DNA from: Deltaproteobacteria bacterium
GTDB taxonomy: Bacteria; Myxococcota_A; UBA796; GCA-2862545
Assembly (NCBI GenBank): GCA_006226595.1
Contig: SBGP01000099.1
Coordinates: forward strand, 1-64,000
Direction: 5' to 3'
DNA: 64,000 nt
The position numbers and the translations under genes were made by a program. Below are positions 1 through 11,101 of this stretch, one piece after another. The notes under the pieces are model-generated. The model saw only the letters and a list, made by a program, of their open reading frames with translations, made no database searches and was not told the origin of the DNA. Within the stretch, counting starts at the first letter, position 1, and every line of letters starts with the position of its first letter.

Positions 1-61
1 CCGACCCTTCGGGCCCCCTCCTCGACTTTCGAAGAATCGCTTCACGACCGGCCGAATGCGT

Positions 62-81
62 AAAACGGCCCTCAGGCCGCT
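62..81 (-). terminator. Rho-independent terminator after the zinc-ribbon-like gene
   Basis: Read on the minus strand, a CGGCC-TGAG-GGCCG hairpin (extendable by one G-T and one A-T pair) is followed by TTTT. It lies about 25 nt past the TAG stop of the minus-strand gene ending at 107. A second inverted repeat, AGGCCGCT (74-81) and AGCGGCCT (98-105), sits between it and the stop and could compete with it. Confidence 0.55.
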
Positions 82-106
82 CGGTCCGACTTTTTTCAGC
101 GGCCTG

Positions 107-502
107 CTAGTGGGCGGCGGTGAGCGCGGTCTGGCGGACCGCCTCGTCGTCGACCTGCAGGAACTCCATCGACGAGTCGCAGTAGACGCAGCTTCCGAGC
201 CCATCCCCGGGCTCGACCAGCTTGCAGCGGTTGCACGTCCACACCGGCAGTTCCGCCTTCTCCAGCGCTTCGCGGTAGGCGGCCAGCGACAGCGGGGGAG
301 GGGCGTCGAGCGCGTAGTTCTTCGCCATGAGCTGTGGAAACGCGTTCATGCCCATCACGAGCCCGGTGATGCTGATCACCGCGCCGACGGCCCAGTCGGC
401 GTACCACGCGTCGACCTGCTCGAACCACAGCACGCCGAGCACCTGGACCACGCATCCGAGGAGGAAGAACAGCAGAGCGGCGGCGGCTTGGAGCTTGACC
501 AT
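107..502 (-). CDS. Small membrane protein with a C-terminal CxxC...CxxC zinc-ribbon-like motif
   Basis: A 131-residue protein. The first ~60 residues hold two hydrophobic helices, one from about residue 5 to 26 and one from about 38 to 55, so it is probably an inner-membrane protein with a soluble tail. Near residues 91-111 the tail has the pairs CNRC and CVYC, about 15 residues apart, arranged as in a rubredoxin-like or zinc-ribbon knuckle. This suggests one bound metal, but the family is not recognised. It is divergent from the gene at 703 and is followed by a terminator, so it is probably monocistronic. Function unknown. Confidence 0.7.
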   Translation of the reverse strand: MVKLQAAAALLFFLLGCVVQVLGVLWFEQVDAWYADWAVGAVISITGLVMGMNAFPQLMAKNYALDAPPPLSLAAYREALEKAELPVWTCNRCKLVEPGDGLGSCVYCDSSMEFLQVDDEAVRQTALTAAH

Positions 503-702
503 GCGCGGCTTCTAGCCCGGTGGACGGGGCGGTGCGCCGTGCACGTGAATCTGCTCCGCGCATGCCGAAGCGGCATCTGCCCGACCGCGATCCATTGTGG
601 ATCAGCTCGGGCGTCCCCGATCTCGTTCGGTCGAACGGTGCTTTTCGGTGGGGCTGGCAGGCGGTGATCCTCCCTGGGGTATGACTCCGCGCGGAGGTGA
701 GC

Positions 703-1326
703 ATGCCAGCGATTCAGGGCTATTCGATCAAGCACGTCTCGGGCACCCAGGTCACGGTGGGCCCCGGGTCGGCGGTGACCAACGACGGGACGAGCATCAG
801 CCACCCGAAGGACATCGTCATCGACGTGGCGACAGATACCGAGGGTCCGCTGGTCAACGACTCCATGCTCGCGATCTATGTGGTCGAGGATGGCGGCAAG
901 ACCATCGGCAAGGCGAGCGGTGACTTCTTCTGGAAGCCGGCATCTGGCAAGTTCCGCCGTATCGGCGCGGTGCGCCTGACCCCGGCGGGTGTGCTCGCGG
1001 AGGCCTTTCAGACGGCCAGCGGCCAGGTACGGCCGACGAAGTACACCGACCCCGCCAACGACACTCAGTTCGTCGTGACGAAGTCCACGGCCTTCAAGGC
1101 GGTGGACCTCTCGGCGTACACGGTCGACGGCGGGGACGTCGAGCTCGCGATCACCGTCAGTGCGTCGGCCTCCGAGGTTCAGGTCAAGGGCGCCAACGGG
1201 GTGACGACGACGCTGATCGGCGGTGGGGTGATCTCGGTGACCACGAACCCTCACGGCGAGGCGGAGTTCAAGCCGATGCACGAAGACGTGAAGGTGACCG
1301 TGCTGTCGTTCCAGGACGTCGTGTAG
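703..1326 (+). CDS. Beta-rich protein resembling phage tail/structural modules, coupled to a kinase gene
   Basis: A 207-residue protein with no signal peptide or membrane helix. I prefer ATG 703 because GGAGG at 693-697 sits 5 nt upstream; GTG 697 would overlap that Shine-Dalgarno. The stretch GSAVTNDGTSI, then LAIYVVEDG, then RRIGAVRLTPAG is typical in spacing and wording of a module I know from phage tail-fibre or baseplate hypothetical proteins (YVV...RRIG.VR). The rest is predicted beta strand with small residues. Its stop codon abuts the GTG of the downstream kinase, so the two are cotranscribed and probably work together, perhaps as a kinase substrate or a structural partner. The phage resemblance is recalled pattern, not a search result. 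Confidence 0.65.
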   Translation: MPAIQGYSIKHVSGTQVTVGPGSAVTNDGTSISHPKDIVIDVATDTEGPLVNDSMLAIYVVEDGGKTIGKASGDFFWKPASGKFRRIGAVRLTPAGVLAEAFQTASGQVRPTKYTDPANDTQFVVTKSTAFKAVDLSAYTVDGGDVELAITVSASASEVQVKGANGVTTTLIGGGVISVTTNPHGEAEFKPMHEDVKVTVLSFQDVV

Positions 1327-3876
<2,550 letters not shown>

Positions 3877-3933
3877 CCTTGTCGTCAGGCCACCGGCCCG
3901 GTAGGTCTCTGCATCCCTCCAGGAGATTCCCCC

Positions 3934-4533
3934 ATGCTCTCCCTGCTGCTCGCCACCGCCCTCGCCGCCTCGCCCTACGCCGACAAGAACGCCGACGTCG
4001 TGGCCTCCGCGACCGTCCCGGCACCGCCCGCCGCCGTCCACGCCGCCCTCGAGGACCTGAAGACCTTTCAGGCCATCCTCCCGTGCTCGAGCGACTGGAA
4101 CTTCGGTAGCGTCACCTCCGGACAGGGGGCGAGCGTCGAGCTGACCTACGACGTCGGCTCCATGCACCGCCGCCTCACCGCGGTGATCAGCAAGACCGAG
4201 GCCCCGCGCGTCGTCGACTATGACCACGCCGGCAACAAGGGCTTCATCACCCGGTGGAGGATCGAAGAAGCCGACGGGGGCAGCCAGGTCGAGGTCACCA
4301 CCTACCTCAACCCGCCGCCGTGGCCCTTCCGCAAGATGTACTTCACCCGCATCCACCCGCAGTGGGTCACGTGCTACGACGAGGCGCTCGCCAAGCTGCC
4401 CGAGCACGTCACCGTCGCGGCGGCACCCGAGGCGCCCGTCGAGGAGCCGGCCGAGTCGCCCGCGGAGGAGCCGGCCGGGTCGCCCGCGGAAGAGCCCGCG
4501 GCCGAGGATGCGCCCGCCGAGGCCGCCCCCTGA
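3934..4533 (+). CDS. Exported SRPBCC-fold (polyketide cyclase/START-like) protein with Pro/Glu/Ala tail
   Basis: A 199-residue protein. ATG 3934 follows AGGAG by about ten bases. An N-terminal hydrophobic stretch (MLSLLLATALAAS) is a short signal peptide. Residues ~20-155 fit the SRPBCC ligand-binding fold: ASATVPAPPAAVHAALEDL, an aromatic and charged beta sheet, and a long C-terminal helix (PQWVTCYDEALAKL). The last 45 residues are a low-complexity tail of repeated EEPAxSPA units, likely a flexible linker in the periplasm. Such proteins bind hydrophobic ligands or act as small cyclases; the ligand cannot be read from sequence. The next gene starts 17 nt downstream. Confidence 0.75.
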   Translation: MLSLLLATALAASPYADKNADVVASATVPAPPAAVHAALEDLKTFQAILPCSSDWNFGSVTSGQGASVELTYDVGSMHRRLTAVISKTEAPRVVDYDHAGNKGFITRWRIEEADGGSQVEVTTYLNPPPWPFRKMYFTRIHPQWVTCYDEALAKLPEHVTVAAAPEAPVEEPAESPAEEPAGSPAEEPAAEDAPAEAAP

Positions 4534-4550
4534 GCCCTCGTGCGCGAAAG

Positions 4551-5009
4551 GTGCTCGTCGTCGGCAACTCCGGCTCGGGCAAGTCCACGCTCGCGACCGA
4601 GCACATGGACCAGGGCCTCGCCCACCTCGACCTCGACCTGCTCGCGTGGCTCGACACCGAGCCGCCGACCCGCCGCCCTCGTGACGAGGTGGAGGCCGTG
4701 CTGCGGGCCTTCGTGAGCCGGGAGCGCAGCTGGGTCGTCGAGGGCTGCTACGCGGACCTGCTCGCGCTCGTCGCCGACCAGGCCACCGAGCTCGTGTTCC
4801 TCGATCGGGACGTCGCGACCTGCCAGGCACATGCCCGCCAGCGCCCGTGGGAGCCGCACAAGTACGCGTCGAAGCAGGCCCAGGACGCGAAGCTCGACAT
4901 GCTGCTCGCGTGGATTGCGACGTATCCGGACCGGGAAGGCCCGCTCGGCAGGGCCGCGCACGTCGCGCTCTACGAGAGCTTCGATGGCGACAAGCGTCGG
5001 GTGCGCTAG
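4551..5009 (+). CDS. Small P-loop NTPase, adenylate/shikimate-kinase-like
   Basis: A 152-residue protein if read from GTG 4551, which gives MLVVGNSGSGKST at the extreme N terminus. No strong Shine-Dalgarno is visible and a CTG at 4530 is the only upstream alternative, so the start is uncertain. The Walker A motif GNSGSGKST is clear. An acidic-hydrophobic LDLDLLAW follows where small-molecule kinases place their substrate-binding strand, and RDVATCQAHARQRPWEP resembles a lid region. The family is the AAA/adenylate-kinase-like group often annotated as shikimate kinase. Substrate unknown. Its TAG stop is shared, within CTAG, with the stop of the convergent SulP gene. Confidence 0.7.
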   Translation: MLVVGNSGSGKSTLATEHMDQGLAHLDLDLLAWLDTEPPTRRPRDEVEAVLRAFVSRERSWVVEGCYADLLALVADQATELVFLDRDVATCQAHARQRPWEPHKYASKQAQDAKLDMLLAWIATYPDREGPLGRAAHVALYESFDGDKRRVR

Positions 5010-6739
5010 TGCCCGCGGAACTCGACGGGTAGCTGGCCTTCCTGCGTCGGCTCCGGTCCGATGCCGAAGCTGTGCACCGCGTCCGCGATCGAGTGGAACA
5101 GGTTCTCCTCGCCGATGTGGTCGAGGGTGCCGCTCGCTTCCATGATGTCGTGGAGCGGACCCGAGAGCTCGACGATGACGAGGCGCGTGCCGGCCTCGCG
5201 CAGCTCGTCGGCGATCTGCTCGAGCACCTCGAGGGCCGTCGCGTCGACATCGTTCACGGCGATGAAGTCGAGGATGATGCCCTCGGGCACGTCCTCGTGC
5301 TCGTTGGACGCGTGCTCGATGGCGTCCTTGAGCACCGGCGCGTTCACGAAGTACAGCGACTCGTCGATCCGGAGGATGATCAGGTCGGGATCGATGCGCG
5401 CGTCGGGGTGTCGGCGGATGTCGCGGTAGTGCGTGGTCCCCGGCACCCGGCCCAGCGTCGCGATGTGGGGGTCCGAGGTTCGGTACAGGTGAAGGGCGAT
5501 GGCGGTGCCGATGCCCGAGACGATGCCGACCTCGACCCCGAACACCAGTGTTGCGAGGAAGGTGATGGCCAGTCCCGCGGCGTCCGCGTTCCGAAAGCTC
5601 AGCAGGCGCAGGGGCTCGCCGAAGTCGACGATGCCGGAGACGGCGACGATGATGATCGCCGCGAGTGCGGGCTTCGGCAGGTAGGTGAACGCCGGCGCGA
5701 ACCACAGGAGCGTGAGCAGCACGACGAAGGCGGTGAACCCCGCCGCCAGCTGGGTTCGGACGCCGGCCTGGGCGGAGACCACGGTGCGGCTGATGTTGCC
5801 GGTGGACACGTAGGCGCCGAACAGCCCGCCGACGAGGTTTCCGAGGCCTACGGCCCACAGCTCGCGGTTGGCGTCGACATCGTAGCGATGCTTGAAGCCG
5901 TAGGTCTTCGCGACGCTGATCGACTCCATGAACCCGACGAGGGCGATGGCGATGGCGTGCGGGACCAGGGCCTCGAGCATCGCCACGCTCGGTAGCGCGG
6001 GCAGCGCCAGCCTCGGGAGCCCCGAGTCCACCGGTCCGACGATGGTGATGCCCATGCCCTGGAGATCGAGGCCGACGCTCGCGAGCGTGGTGACGACCAC
6101 GAGGATGAACGCCGCCGGGGCCTTGGGGGCGAAGCGCTTGGCCGCGAACAGGGCGCCCATGGACAGCACGGTGAGCACGACGGTGGGGAAGTGGGCTTGC
6201 GGCACCGCGCGCAGGGCGTCGCCGAGTACTTGGAAGAAGTCGCCGTGGGGCAGGCGGATGCCCATGGCCAGCGATAGCTGCGAGGCCGCGATGATCAGTG
6301 CCGCCGCGGACATGAACCCGTTCACCACGGGGCGCGAGAGCAGGTTCACCATGATGCCCAGGCGCAGCATGCCCAGGCCGATCTGGACGACGCCGACCAT
6401 CATCGCGAGGAGCACGGCCAGGCTGACGTACAGCTGGCTGCCGTCCTCGACCTCGGGAGCCACCGAGAGGATGGCCTGGGCCGTCATCAGCGAGATGAGG
6501 GCCGCGGGTCCGACCGAGAGCTCGCGGCAGGTGCCGAACAGCAGGTACACGCTCATCGGCACGAGGGACGCGTACAGGGCGACCTGCGGGGGCACGCCGG
6601 CGAGCAGGCCGTAGGCGATGGCCTGCGGGATGATCATCACCGCGACGGTCAGGCCCGCCTGCACGTCACCGCGGAGGTCGGCGCGTCCGTAGTCGCCGAG
6701 CAGTCCAGCGATCGGGAAGATGCGCGCGAGTCCGCTCAT
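5006..6739 (-). CDS. SulP-family anion permease with C-terminal STAS domain
   Basis: A 577-residue inner-membrane transporter (sulfate, bicarbonate or another anion; the substrate is not determined by sequence). The N-terminal region has SulP signatures: LRGDVQAGLTVAVMIIPQAIAYGLLAG and PVYLLFGTCRELSVGPAAL-type segments, then about ten to twelve hydrophobic helices. The last ~150 residues form a STAS domain (LIILRIDESLYFVNA ... ILDFIAVNDVDATALEVL). I start it at ATG 6739, not further upstream, because it then overlaps the preceding stop as ATGA and reads MSGLARIFPIAG. It is the last gene of the dynamin-like operon, so its expression is likely tied translationally to the GTPases. That coupling is unusual for a SulP transporter. 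Confidence 0.93.
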   Translation of the reverse strand: MSGLARIFPIAGLLGDYGRADLRGDVQAGLTVAVMIIPQAIAYGLLAGVPPQVALYASLVPMSVYLLFGTCRELSVGPAALISLMTAQAILSVAPEVEDGSQLYVSLAVLLAMMVGVVQIGLGMLRLGIMVNLLSRPVVNGFMSAAALIIAASQLSLAMGIRLPHGDFFQVLGDALRAVPQAHFPTVVLTVLSMGALFAAKRFAPKAPAAFILVVVTTLASVGLDLQGMGITIVGPVDSGLPRLALPALPSVAMLEALVPHAIAIALVGFMESISVAKTYGFKHRYDVDANRELWAVGLGNLVGGLFGAYVSTGNISRTVVSAQAGVRTQLAAGFTAFVVLLTLLWFAPAFTYLPKPALAAIIIVAVSGIVDFGEPLRLLSFRNADAAGLAITFLATLVFGVEVGIVSGIGTAIALHLYRTSDPHIATLGRVPGTTHYRDIRRHPDARIDPDLIILRIDESLYFVNAPVLKDAIEHASNEHEDVPEGIILDFIAVNDVDATALEVLEQIADELREAGTRLVIVELSGPLHDIMEASGTLDHIGEENLFHSIADAVHSFGIGPEPTQEGQLPVEFRGH

Positions 6740-7803
6740 GTCTCGCTCAGCGAGTCCCGGGCGGCCTGCAGCGTGACGCGGCTGGTGCGGAGTTCGTTCA
6801 TGCTCGCGGAGATAGCCGATGCGAGCGGACCCTGCTCCCAATCGACCAGGCGGAGGTCACCCTCGGCGAGCCAGCGGCCGGCGGCGGCGCGCAGCTCTCG
6901 CTCCGCACCCGCTTGTCCGGCCATGCCCGCGCGGATCGAGGCGAGCGGGCTGTCGAGCTCGCCCTCGGGGAGGGGCAGCGACGGTGGACGGGCCCCGATG
7001 CGGGCGAGAAACGGCTCGTCGTCGAGCACTTCTCGAAAGTGGCGGCAGGCGCGGCGCGCGGCGCGGCACAGGCTGTCGAGGGCGGCCGAGGCATCGGTGA
7101 GGGTTCCCGCGTGCACATCGGCGAGCACCGCATCGCGCGTGCTGATGACCGTGGAGCGCCACGCCCGCTTGAGGTCTTTCACGAACGGCGCGACGTCCGG
7201 CGCGTCCGGCAGCCGATGCTCGGCTTCTGCCAGGCAGCGTCGAGCATCCCGCAGTCGTGTCGGGGAGGGGAGGTGTGTCGCGAGCAGGACGACGGGGAGG
7301 TCGTCGTGGCGCAGATCGAGCACCGCGACGTCCCGGTTCCCATGCAGCCGTCGGACGCGCGCGGCGACCTCCTCGCGCTCGTCGGGCTCGAGCAGGTCTC
7401 CGCGGGCCACGATCACGTGCACCGGCGTGCCGTCGGGACACAGCTCGTCGAGCAGGCGACGCTCGGTGGCCGTGGATGGTGCGCGGCCGTCGAGCACCCA
7501 GATCACCGCGTCGGCGGTCGCCAACGGCTCGGTGAGAACCGCGCGTGCGATGCGCTCGTCGTCGATGCCTTCGGTGTCGACCACCACGCGCTCGACGCCG
7601 TACAGCAGCTGCACGCCGCGGGTCACGCCACCGAGCCCGGTCGGCGCGTGGCTTCCAGTCAGGCGGTTGGCGAGGGTGGTCTTGCCGACGCCGGTCACGC
7701 CCGCGACCACGACGCGAAATGGCGCCGTCCATCGCACCCTGAGTCCCTCGGGGTCCGGGAAGCACGACAGGGCCATCGCGGCGTCGAGCGGCGCGGGAAT
7801 CAC
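6736..7803 (-). CDS. GTPase of the Era/dynamin-like superfamily, third GTPase of the operon
   Basis: A 355-residue protein started at GTG 7803, giving a GTGA overlap with the upstream dynamin-like gene; GTG 7809 is an in-frame alternative. G1 is GVTGVGKT (residues 35-42), followed by a switch-I-like GLGGVTRG, G3 as DTEGIDDE (from 76) and a G4-like ARGD. The C-terminal half is helical and Arg/Ala-rich without obvious membrane helices, unlike its neighbour. The canonical NKxD is therefore degenerate, so guanine specificity is not assured. It probably acts with the two dynamin-like proteins encoded upstream. ATGA coupling to the SulP gene follows. Confidence 0.8.
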   Translation of the reverse strand: MIPAPLDAAMALSCFPDPEGLRVRWTAPFRVVVAGVTGVGKTTLANRLTGSHAPTGLGGVTRGVQLLYGVERVVVDTEGIDDERIARAVLTEPLATADAVIWVLDGRAPSTATERRLLDELCPDGTPVHVIVARGDLLEPDEREEVAARVRRLHGNRDVAVLDLRHDDLPVVLLATHLPSPTRLRDARRCLAEAEHRLPDAPDVAPFVKDLKRAWRSTVISTRDAVLADVHAGTLTDASAALDSLCRAARRACRHFREVLDDEPFLARIGARPPSLPLPEGELDSPLASIRAGMAGQAGAERELRAAAGRWLAEGDLRLVDWEQGPLASAISASMNELRTSRVTLQAARDSLSET

Positions 7804-9779
7804 GTGCACACACCCGTGAGCGCGGCGAGCACCTTGTCGGCGGTCGACTCGACGGCCGTCCAGTCCTCGGCCCGTTCCTCCGCATCCTCGGCAGCCTCGC
7901 GACGCGCGGCGATGGTGTGCTCGAGCAGGCGCGACAGCTCCTCGGCGTCGGCCCGGGCGGCGGCGACGATGGCCTTGCGCAAGGGCTGGAGGGCCTCCGC
8001 CACCTGGGCCTCGACCACCTCTCGCTGGGCGTCGGCATGGGCGACGAGGCCTCCGCCCACCTGCTCGGCGAACACGCGACGCAGGCGCCGCAGCTGCCCA
8101 CCGCCGGTGCGCAGGAGGAGGAGCAGGTCGACGGCGGCGTAGAGCACGAGGCCCGCCCAGCCGACGGGTCCGAGCAGCGCTCCCGCGGCGAGCAAGGCGA
8201 CGCGCGCGCCGAGTCGCCCGGCCGCTCCCTTGAGGGCGCCTTCGTAGCCATCGGTCCACGCCGCCGCGATGGTGCCCGGCGAGAGCAGGGCCGCACCGAC
8301 GGCGACGGAGAACCAGCGCTCGAGCGGGTCCATGTCCTCGGGGGTGCTACGGGCGCGGGGCAGCTCGACCCGGGCTCCCGCGAAGCCCTCGAGGATCGAC
8401 TCGGACACCGCATCGAAGGTGCGCGCCTCGGCGGCGAGCTCGACGCGAAGCTCCGCGAGGGAGGCCTCGAGCTTGGGACGCAGCGACTCGCGCCAGGCGT
8501 CCATCTGGGCCGCGAACCAGCCCTCGAGCGCGGTGTGGAGGACGGCTTCCGCGCGGGCGCGGCCAGCCGGGGTGAGCAGCTCGACGCCGGCGAGTCCCGG
8601 GAGATCCAGCTCGGCCACGGCATCGGGGAGCGCCTCCTGGCAGTGCACGAGGTGCTCGCGCAGGTCCTGCCACACGCGCTTCTGCTGCCGTTCCACGAAG
8701 TGCGCGACGATGCGGTCCACACGTCCGGCAAGTCGCTCGAGCTCCGCAAAGCGGGGAGCGAGCTCCTCCTGTCGCGCGAGCAGCTGCTCGACGGAGGCCG
8801 CGGCGCTGACCCGGTCGAGCTCGGCCTGTCGCGCGAGCTCACCGCGGGCGTACTCGGCGACCGCACGCAGGCGGGCGAGCTGCGCCGCGCCCCGCTCCTC
8901 GACGAGGAAGGTGGACAGGGCCTCCTCGAAGTCCGCGAAGCCGCTGGGCTCGAGGGCCTCACCCGCACGCCGGGTGCGAAGTGCCGAGCGCGCGTCGAGG
9001 GGAAAGAAGCGGTCTTCGAGCCCATCCGCACCCTCGACCAACGGCGCGAGCACGTCGCTCGCTCGCTCGTGGATGGCGGTCAGCGCGGCGTCGGCGTCGG
9101 CGGTCACGTGGGGCAGCAGGTCGACCATCGTCACCGGGAAGAACAGGTTGGTCAGGCCCAGCGGGAGTAGCTGTTCCCGCACGGTGCGCCGCTCGAGCTC
9201 GGAGAGGAAGCGCAGCGCGTTGAGCACGACGATGACCGCGTCCGCCTCGGGGAGCGTGGCCAGGGTACGCGCAGTGCGCTGTGGGTCGTCGTCCAGACCC
9301 GGTGTGTCGACGAGCACCACGCCCTGCGAGAGCAGCTCCAGGGGCACCGAGACCACGGCACGCTCGATGCCGCCGAAGCGATCGGCGACCTCTTCGCCTG
9401 CGGCGGCGACGTCGTCGGCGGAGAGCTGGTAGGCAGCGAGGAAGCCGGCCACGTCGAGCTGCTCGCGTCGTCCGTCGCGGTGATGGACCACCACGCCGGG
9501 CTCTTCGCCGTGCACGAGCTCGGTGAGGATGGCGGTGCAGGGGTTCACCTTGGCAGGAAGCACCGCGTCGCCGACCAGGGCGTTGAGCAGCGTGGACTTG
9601 CCGGTGGAGAACGCGCCGACCAGTACGACGTGGAAGCGTCCCGCGCGAGCCCTCTCGGCGGCCGCGCGGACGGGCGCGGTGTCGATCGGTGCCGGTGCCC
9701 GGTCGATCGCGTCGGCCAGCGCGTCGAGGTGTTCGGCGGCGGCGATGCGGCGGGCGGCGAACTCGGACAGGCGACTCAT
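7800..9779 (-). CDS. Bacterial dynamin-like GTPase with C-terminal membrane hairpin
   Basis: A 659-residue large GTPase. Domain order: an N-terminal helix, a GTPase domain with G1 GAFSTGKS (55-62), conserved NPCTA after it, G3 DTPG (158-161) and G4-like TMVD (217-220), then a long helical stalk. About 110-160 residues before the C terminus is a hydrophobic pair (ARVALLAAGALLGPVGWAG and a following LYAAVDLLLLL) as used by bacterial dynamin-like proteins to bind or insert in membranes. Length and layout fit this family, which remodels or fuses inner membranes. It overlaps the upstream and downstream genes by 4 nt each. Tandem dynamin genes usually form hetero-oligomers; here the obvious partner is the P-loop-less protein encoded immediately upstream. 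Confidence 0.9.
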   Translation of the reverse strand: MSRLSEFAARRIAAAEHLDALADAIDRAPAPIDTAPVRAAAERARAGRFHVVLVGAFSTGKSTLLNALVGDAVLPAKVNPCTAILTELVHGEEPGVVVHHRDGRREQLDVAGFLAAYQLSADDVAAAGEEVADRFGGIERAVVSVPLELLSQGVVLVDTPGLDDDPQRTARTLATLPEADAVIVVLNALRFLSELERRTVREQLLPLGLTNLFFPVTMVDLLPHVTADADAALTAIHERASDVLAPLVEGADGLEDRFFPLDARSALRTRRAGEALEPSGFADFEEALSTFLVEERGAAQLARLRAVAEYARGELARQAELDRVSAAASVEQLLARQEELAPRFAELERLAGRVDRIVAHFVERQQKRVWQDLREHLVHCQEALPDAVAELDLPGLAGVELLTPAGRARAEAVLHTALEGWFAAQMDAWRESLRPKLEASLAELRVELAAEARTFDAVSESILEGFAGARVELPRARSTPEDMDPLERWFSVAVGAALLSPGTIAAAWTDGYEGALKGAAGRLGARVALLAAGALLGPVGWAGLVLYAAVDLLLLLRTGGGQLRRLRRVFAEQVGGGLVAHADAQREVVEAQVAEALQPLRKAIVAAARADAEELSRLLEHTIAARREAAEDAEERAEDWTAVESTADKVLAALTGVCT

Positions 9780-11101
9780 GCGACCTCCTCGAGGGTGGCG
9801 CGCATGGCGGCGAGCTCGTCTCTGTGCCGGCTGACCTGGGTGGCAGCGGCCTGCAGGTCCTCGCGAAAGCCGCGGCGGGCCTCGCGCGCCGCATCGGTCC
9901 GCTCGTCCCCCAGCTCGTCGAGCTCCGCGGCCATGGCGTCGAGCTGCTCGGAGAGCACGCGCTCCGCCTGCTCGCCGAGCTGCCGCAGGGCGTCACGCGC
10001 GGCCGTGATCAGCGCTTCGCGGCTGGCCTCGTCTTCCTGCGACCCGGACCAGCTCGACCACGCGATGCCGCTGCTCATCGCGAGCAGGGATGGCAGCCAC
10101 AGTCCGGCGGCGGCGAGCAGGGCGGCACCGCCGAGGGCCGCCGTGAGCGCCAGTCGACGTCCCCAGCTGGTGTGATGCGCGAAGGGTGCCGGGTGTAGCG
10201 AGGGCAACAGGAGCTCTGCGTGATGCGAGGCCTCGTCGTCGACATCGAGCTCGGCGAGGTCGGCGAGCACGGCACTTCGCCAGGCGGACAGCCCGGCGTG
10301 CAGCGCGCCGTCGAGCACGTGCTGCAGCCAGTGGGGCAGGGCCCTCCGGGCGAGGTCGAGGTCTTCGAGCCCGTCGAGCTGGGCCGGCAGGTCGCGCTCC
10401 ACACGGACGAGCAGGTCCCTCAGGTCGATGAGCAGCTGTTCCGCGTGGCGGCGCATCGCCGCGAGGACGTGCGCGGCGACCCGGGTCGCGTCGCGCCGCA
10501 CCTGGTCCAGCGCCTCGTCCTCGGCAGCGAGCAGCTCGTTCAGGCGCTCGGACTCGGCGGTGAGCTCGGCATCGCGGCGTGCAACCCGGGTCAGCGCGTC
10601 GGCGACGAGCAGCGCGGCGACCTCGGAGGTGCGGGCGGCGCGCAGATCCTCGCTCGGCGAGAGCACCTCGACGAGCGGCCAGTCCTCGGGCAGCAGCCGC
10701 GCGACGCGGGCAGCGACCTCTGCCGCCTCGGCCTCCGGATCGTCGGAGATCCGCGCGAGCAGTGCCAGATCGGCCAGAGCAACCCCGCGCAGGCCCGGTG
10801 CGGTGCGCAGGTGACCGAGCAGCTCCCGCTCGGCGGCGGGCAGCGGTGCGTGGGCCGGCGTCGCCCAGATCACCGCGTGCACGCCGAGCAGATCGTCGAG
10901 CAGGCCGAGGCTCTCGGCGCCGACCTCGCGGGGCAACACCTCCCAGGGACCGTCGAGGGATGCGGCGAAGCGCGCGGCGACGGAAGGGTCCCGAGCGAGC
11001 ACCGCGAGTCGGTACGGGCCGGCCAGATCGCGGCGGGCGCTGCGCCAGATCGCGGCGGCTCCAGCCTCGCCCGCGGCGAGCAGGGCCTCTTCGACGCTCA
11101 T
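9776..11101 (-). CDS. Dynamin-like pseudo-GTPase partner (no P-loop seen) with membrane hairpin
   Basis: A 441-residue protein. After an N-terminal helix a strand RLAVLAR enters the place where a P-loop is expected, but residues 36-49 read ARDPSVAARFAASL with no GxxxxGK[ST]. A second strand VHAVIWATPAHAPL (74-87) looks like the hydrophobic strand of a GTPase core. The rest is a long helical stalk broken near residues 315-350 by a hydrophobic hairpin (ALTAALGGAALLAAAGLWLPSLLA), the same layout as the dynamin-like protein downstream. I read it as a non-hydrolysing paralogue that pairs with the active GTPase. This is inference; the alternative is an unrelated helical membrane protein. ATGA overlaps on both sides. 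Confidence 0.7.
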   Translation of the reverse strand: MSVEEALLAAGEAGAAAIWRSARRDLAGPYRLAVLARDPSVAARFAASLDGPWEVLPREVGAESLGLLDDLLGVHAVIWATPAHAPLPAAERELLGHLRTAPGLRGVALADLALLARISDDPEAEAAEVAARVARLLPEDWPLVEVLSPSEDLRAARTSEVAALLVADALTRVARRDAELTAESERLNELLAAEDEALDQVRRDATRVAAHVLAAMRRHAEQLLIDLRDLLVRVERDLPAQLDGLEDLDLARRALPHWLQHVLDGALHAGLSAWRSAVLADLAELDVDDEASHHAELLLPSLHPAPFAHHTSWGRRLALTAALGGAALLAAAGLWLPSLLAMSSGIAWSSWSGSQEDEASREALITAARDALRQLGEQAERVLSEQLDAMAAELDELGDERTDAAREARRGFREDLQAAATQVSRHRDELAAMRATLEEVA

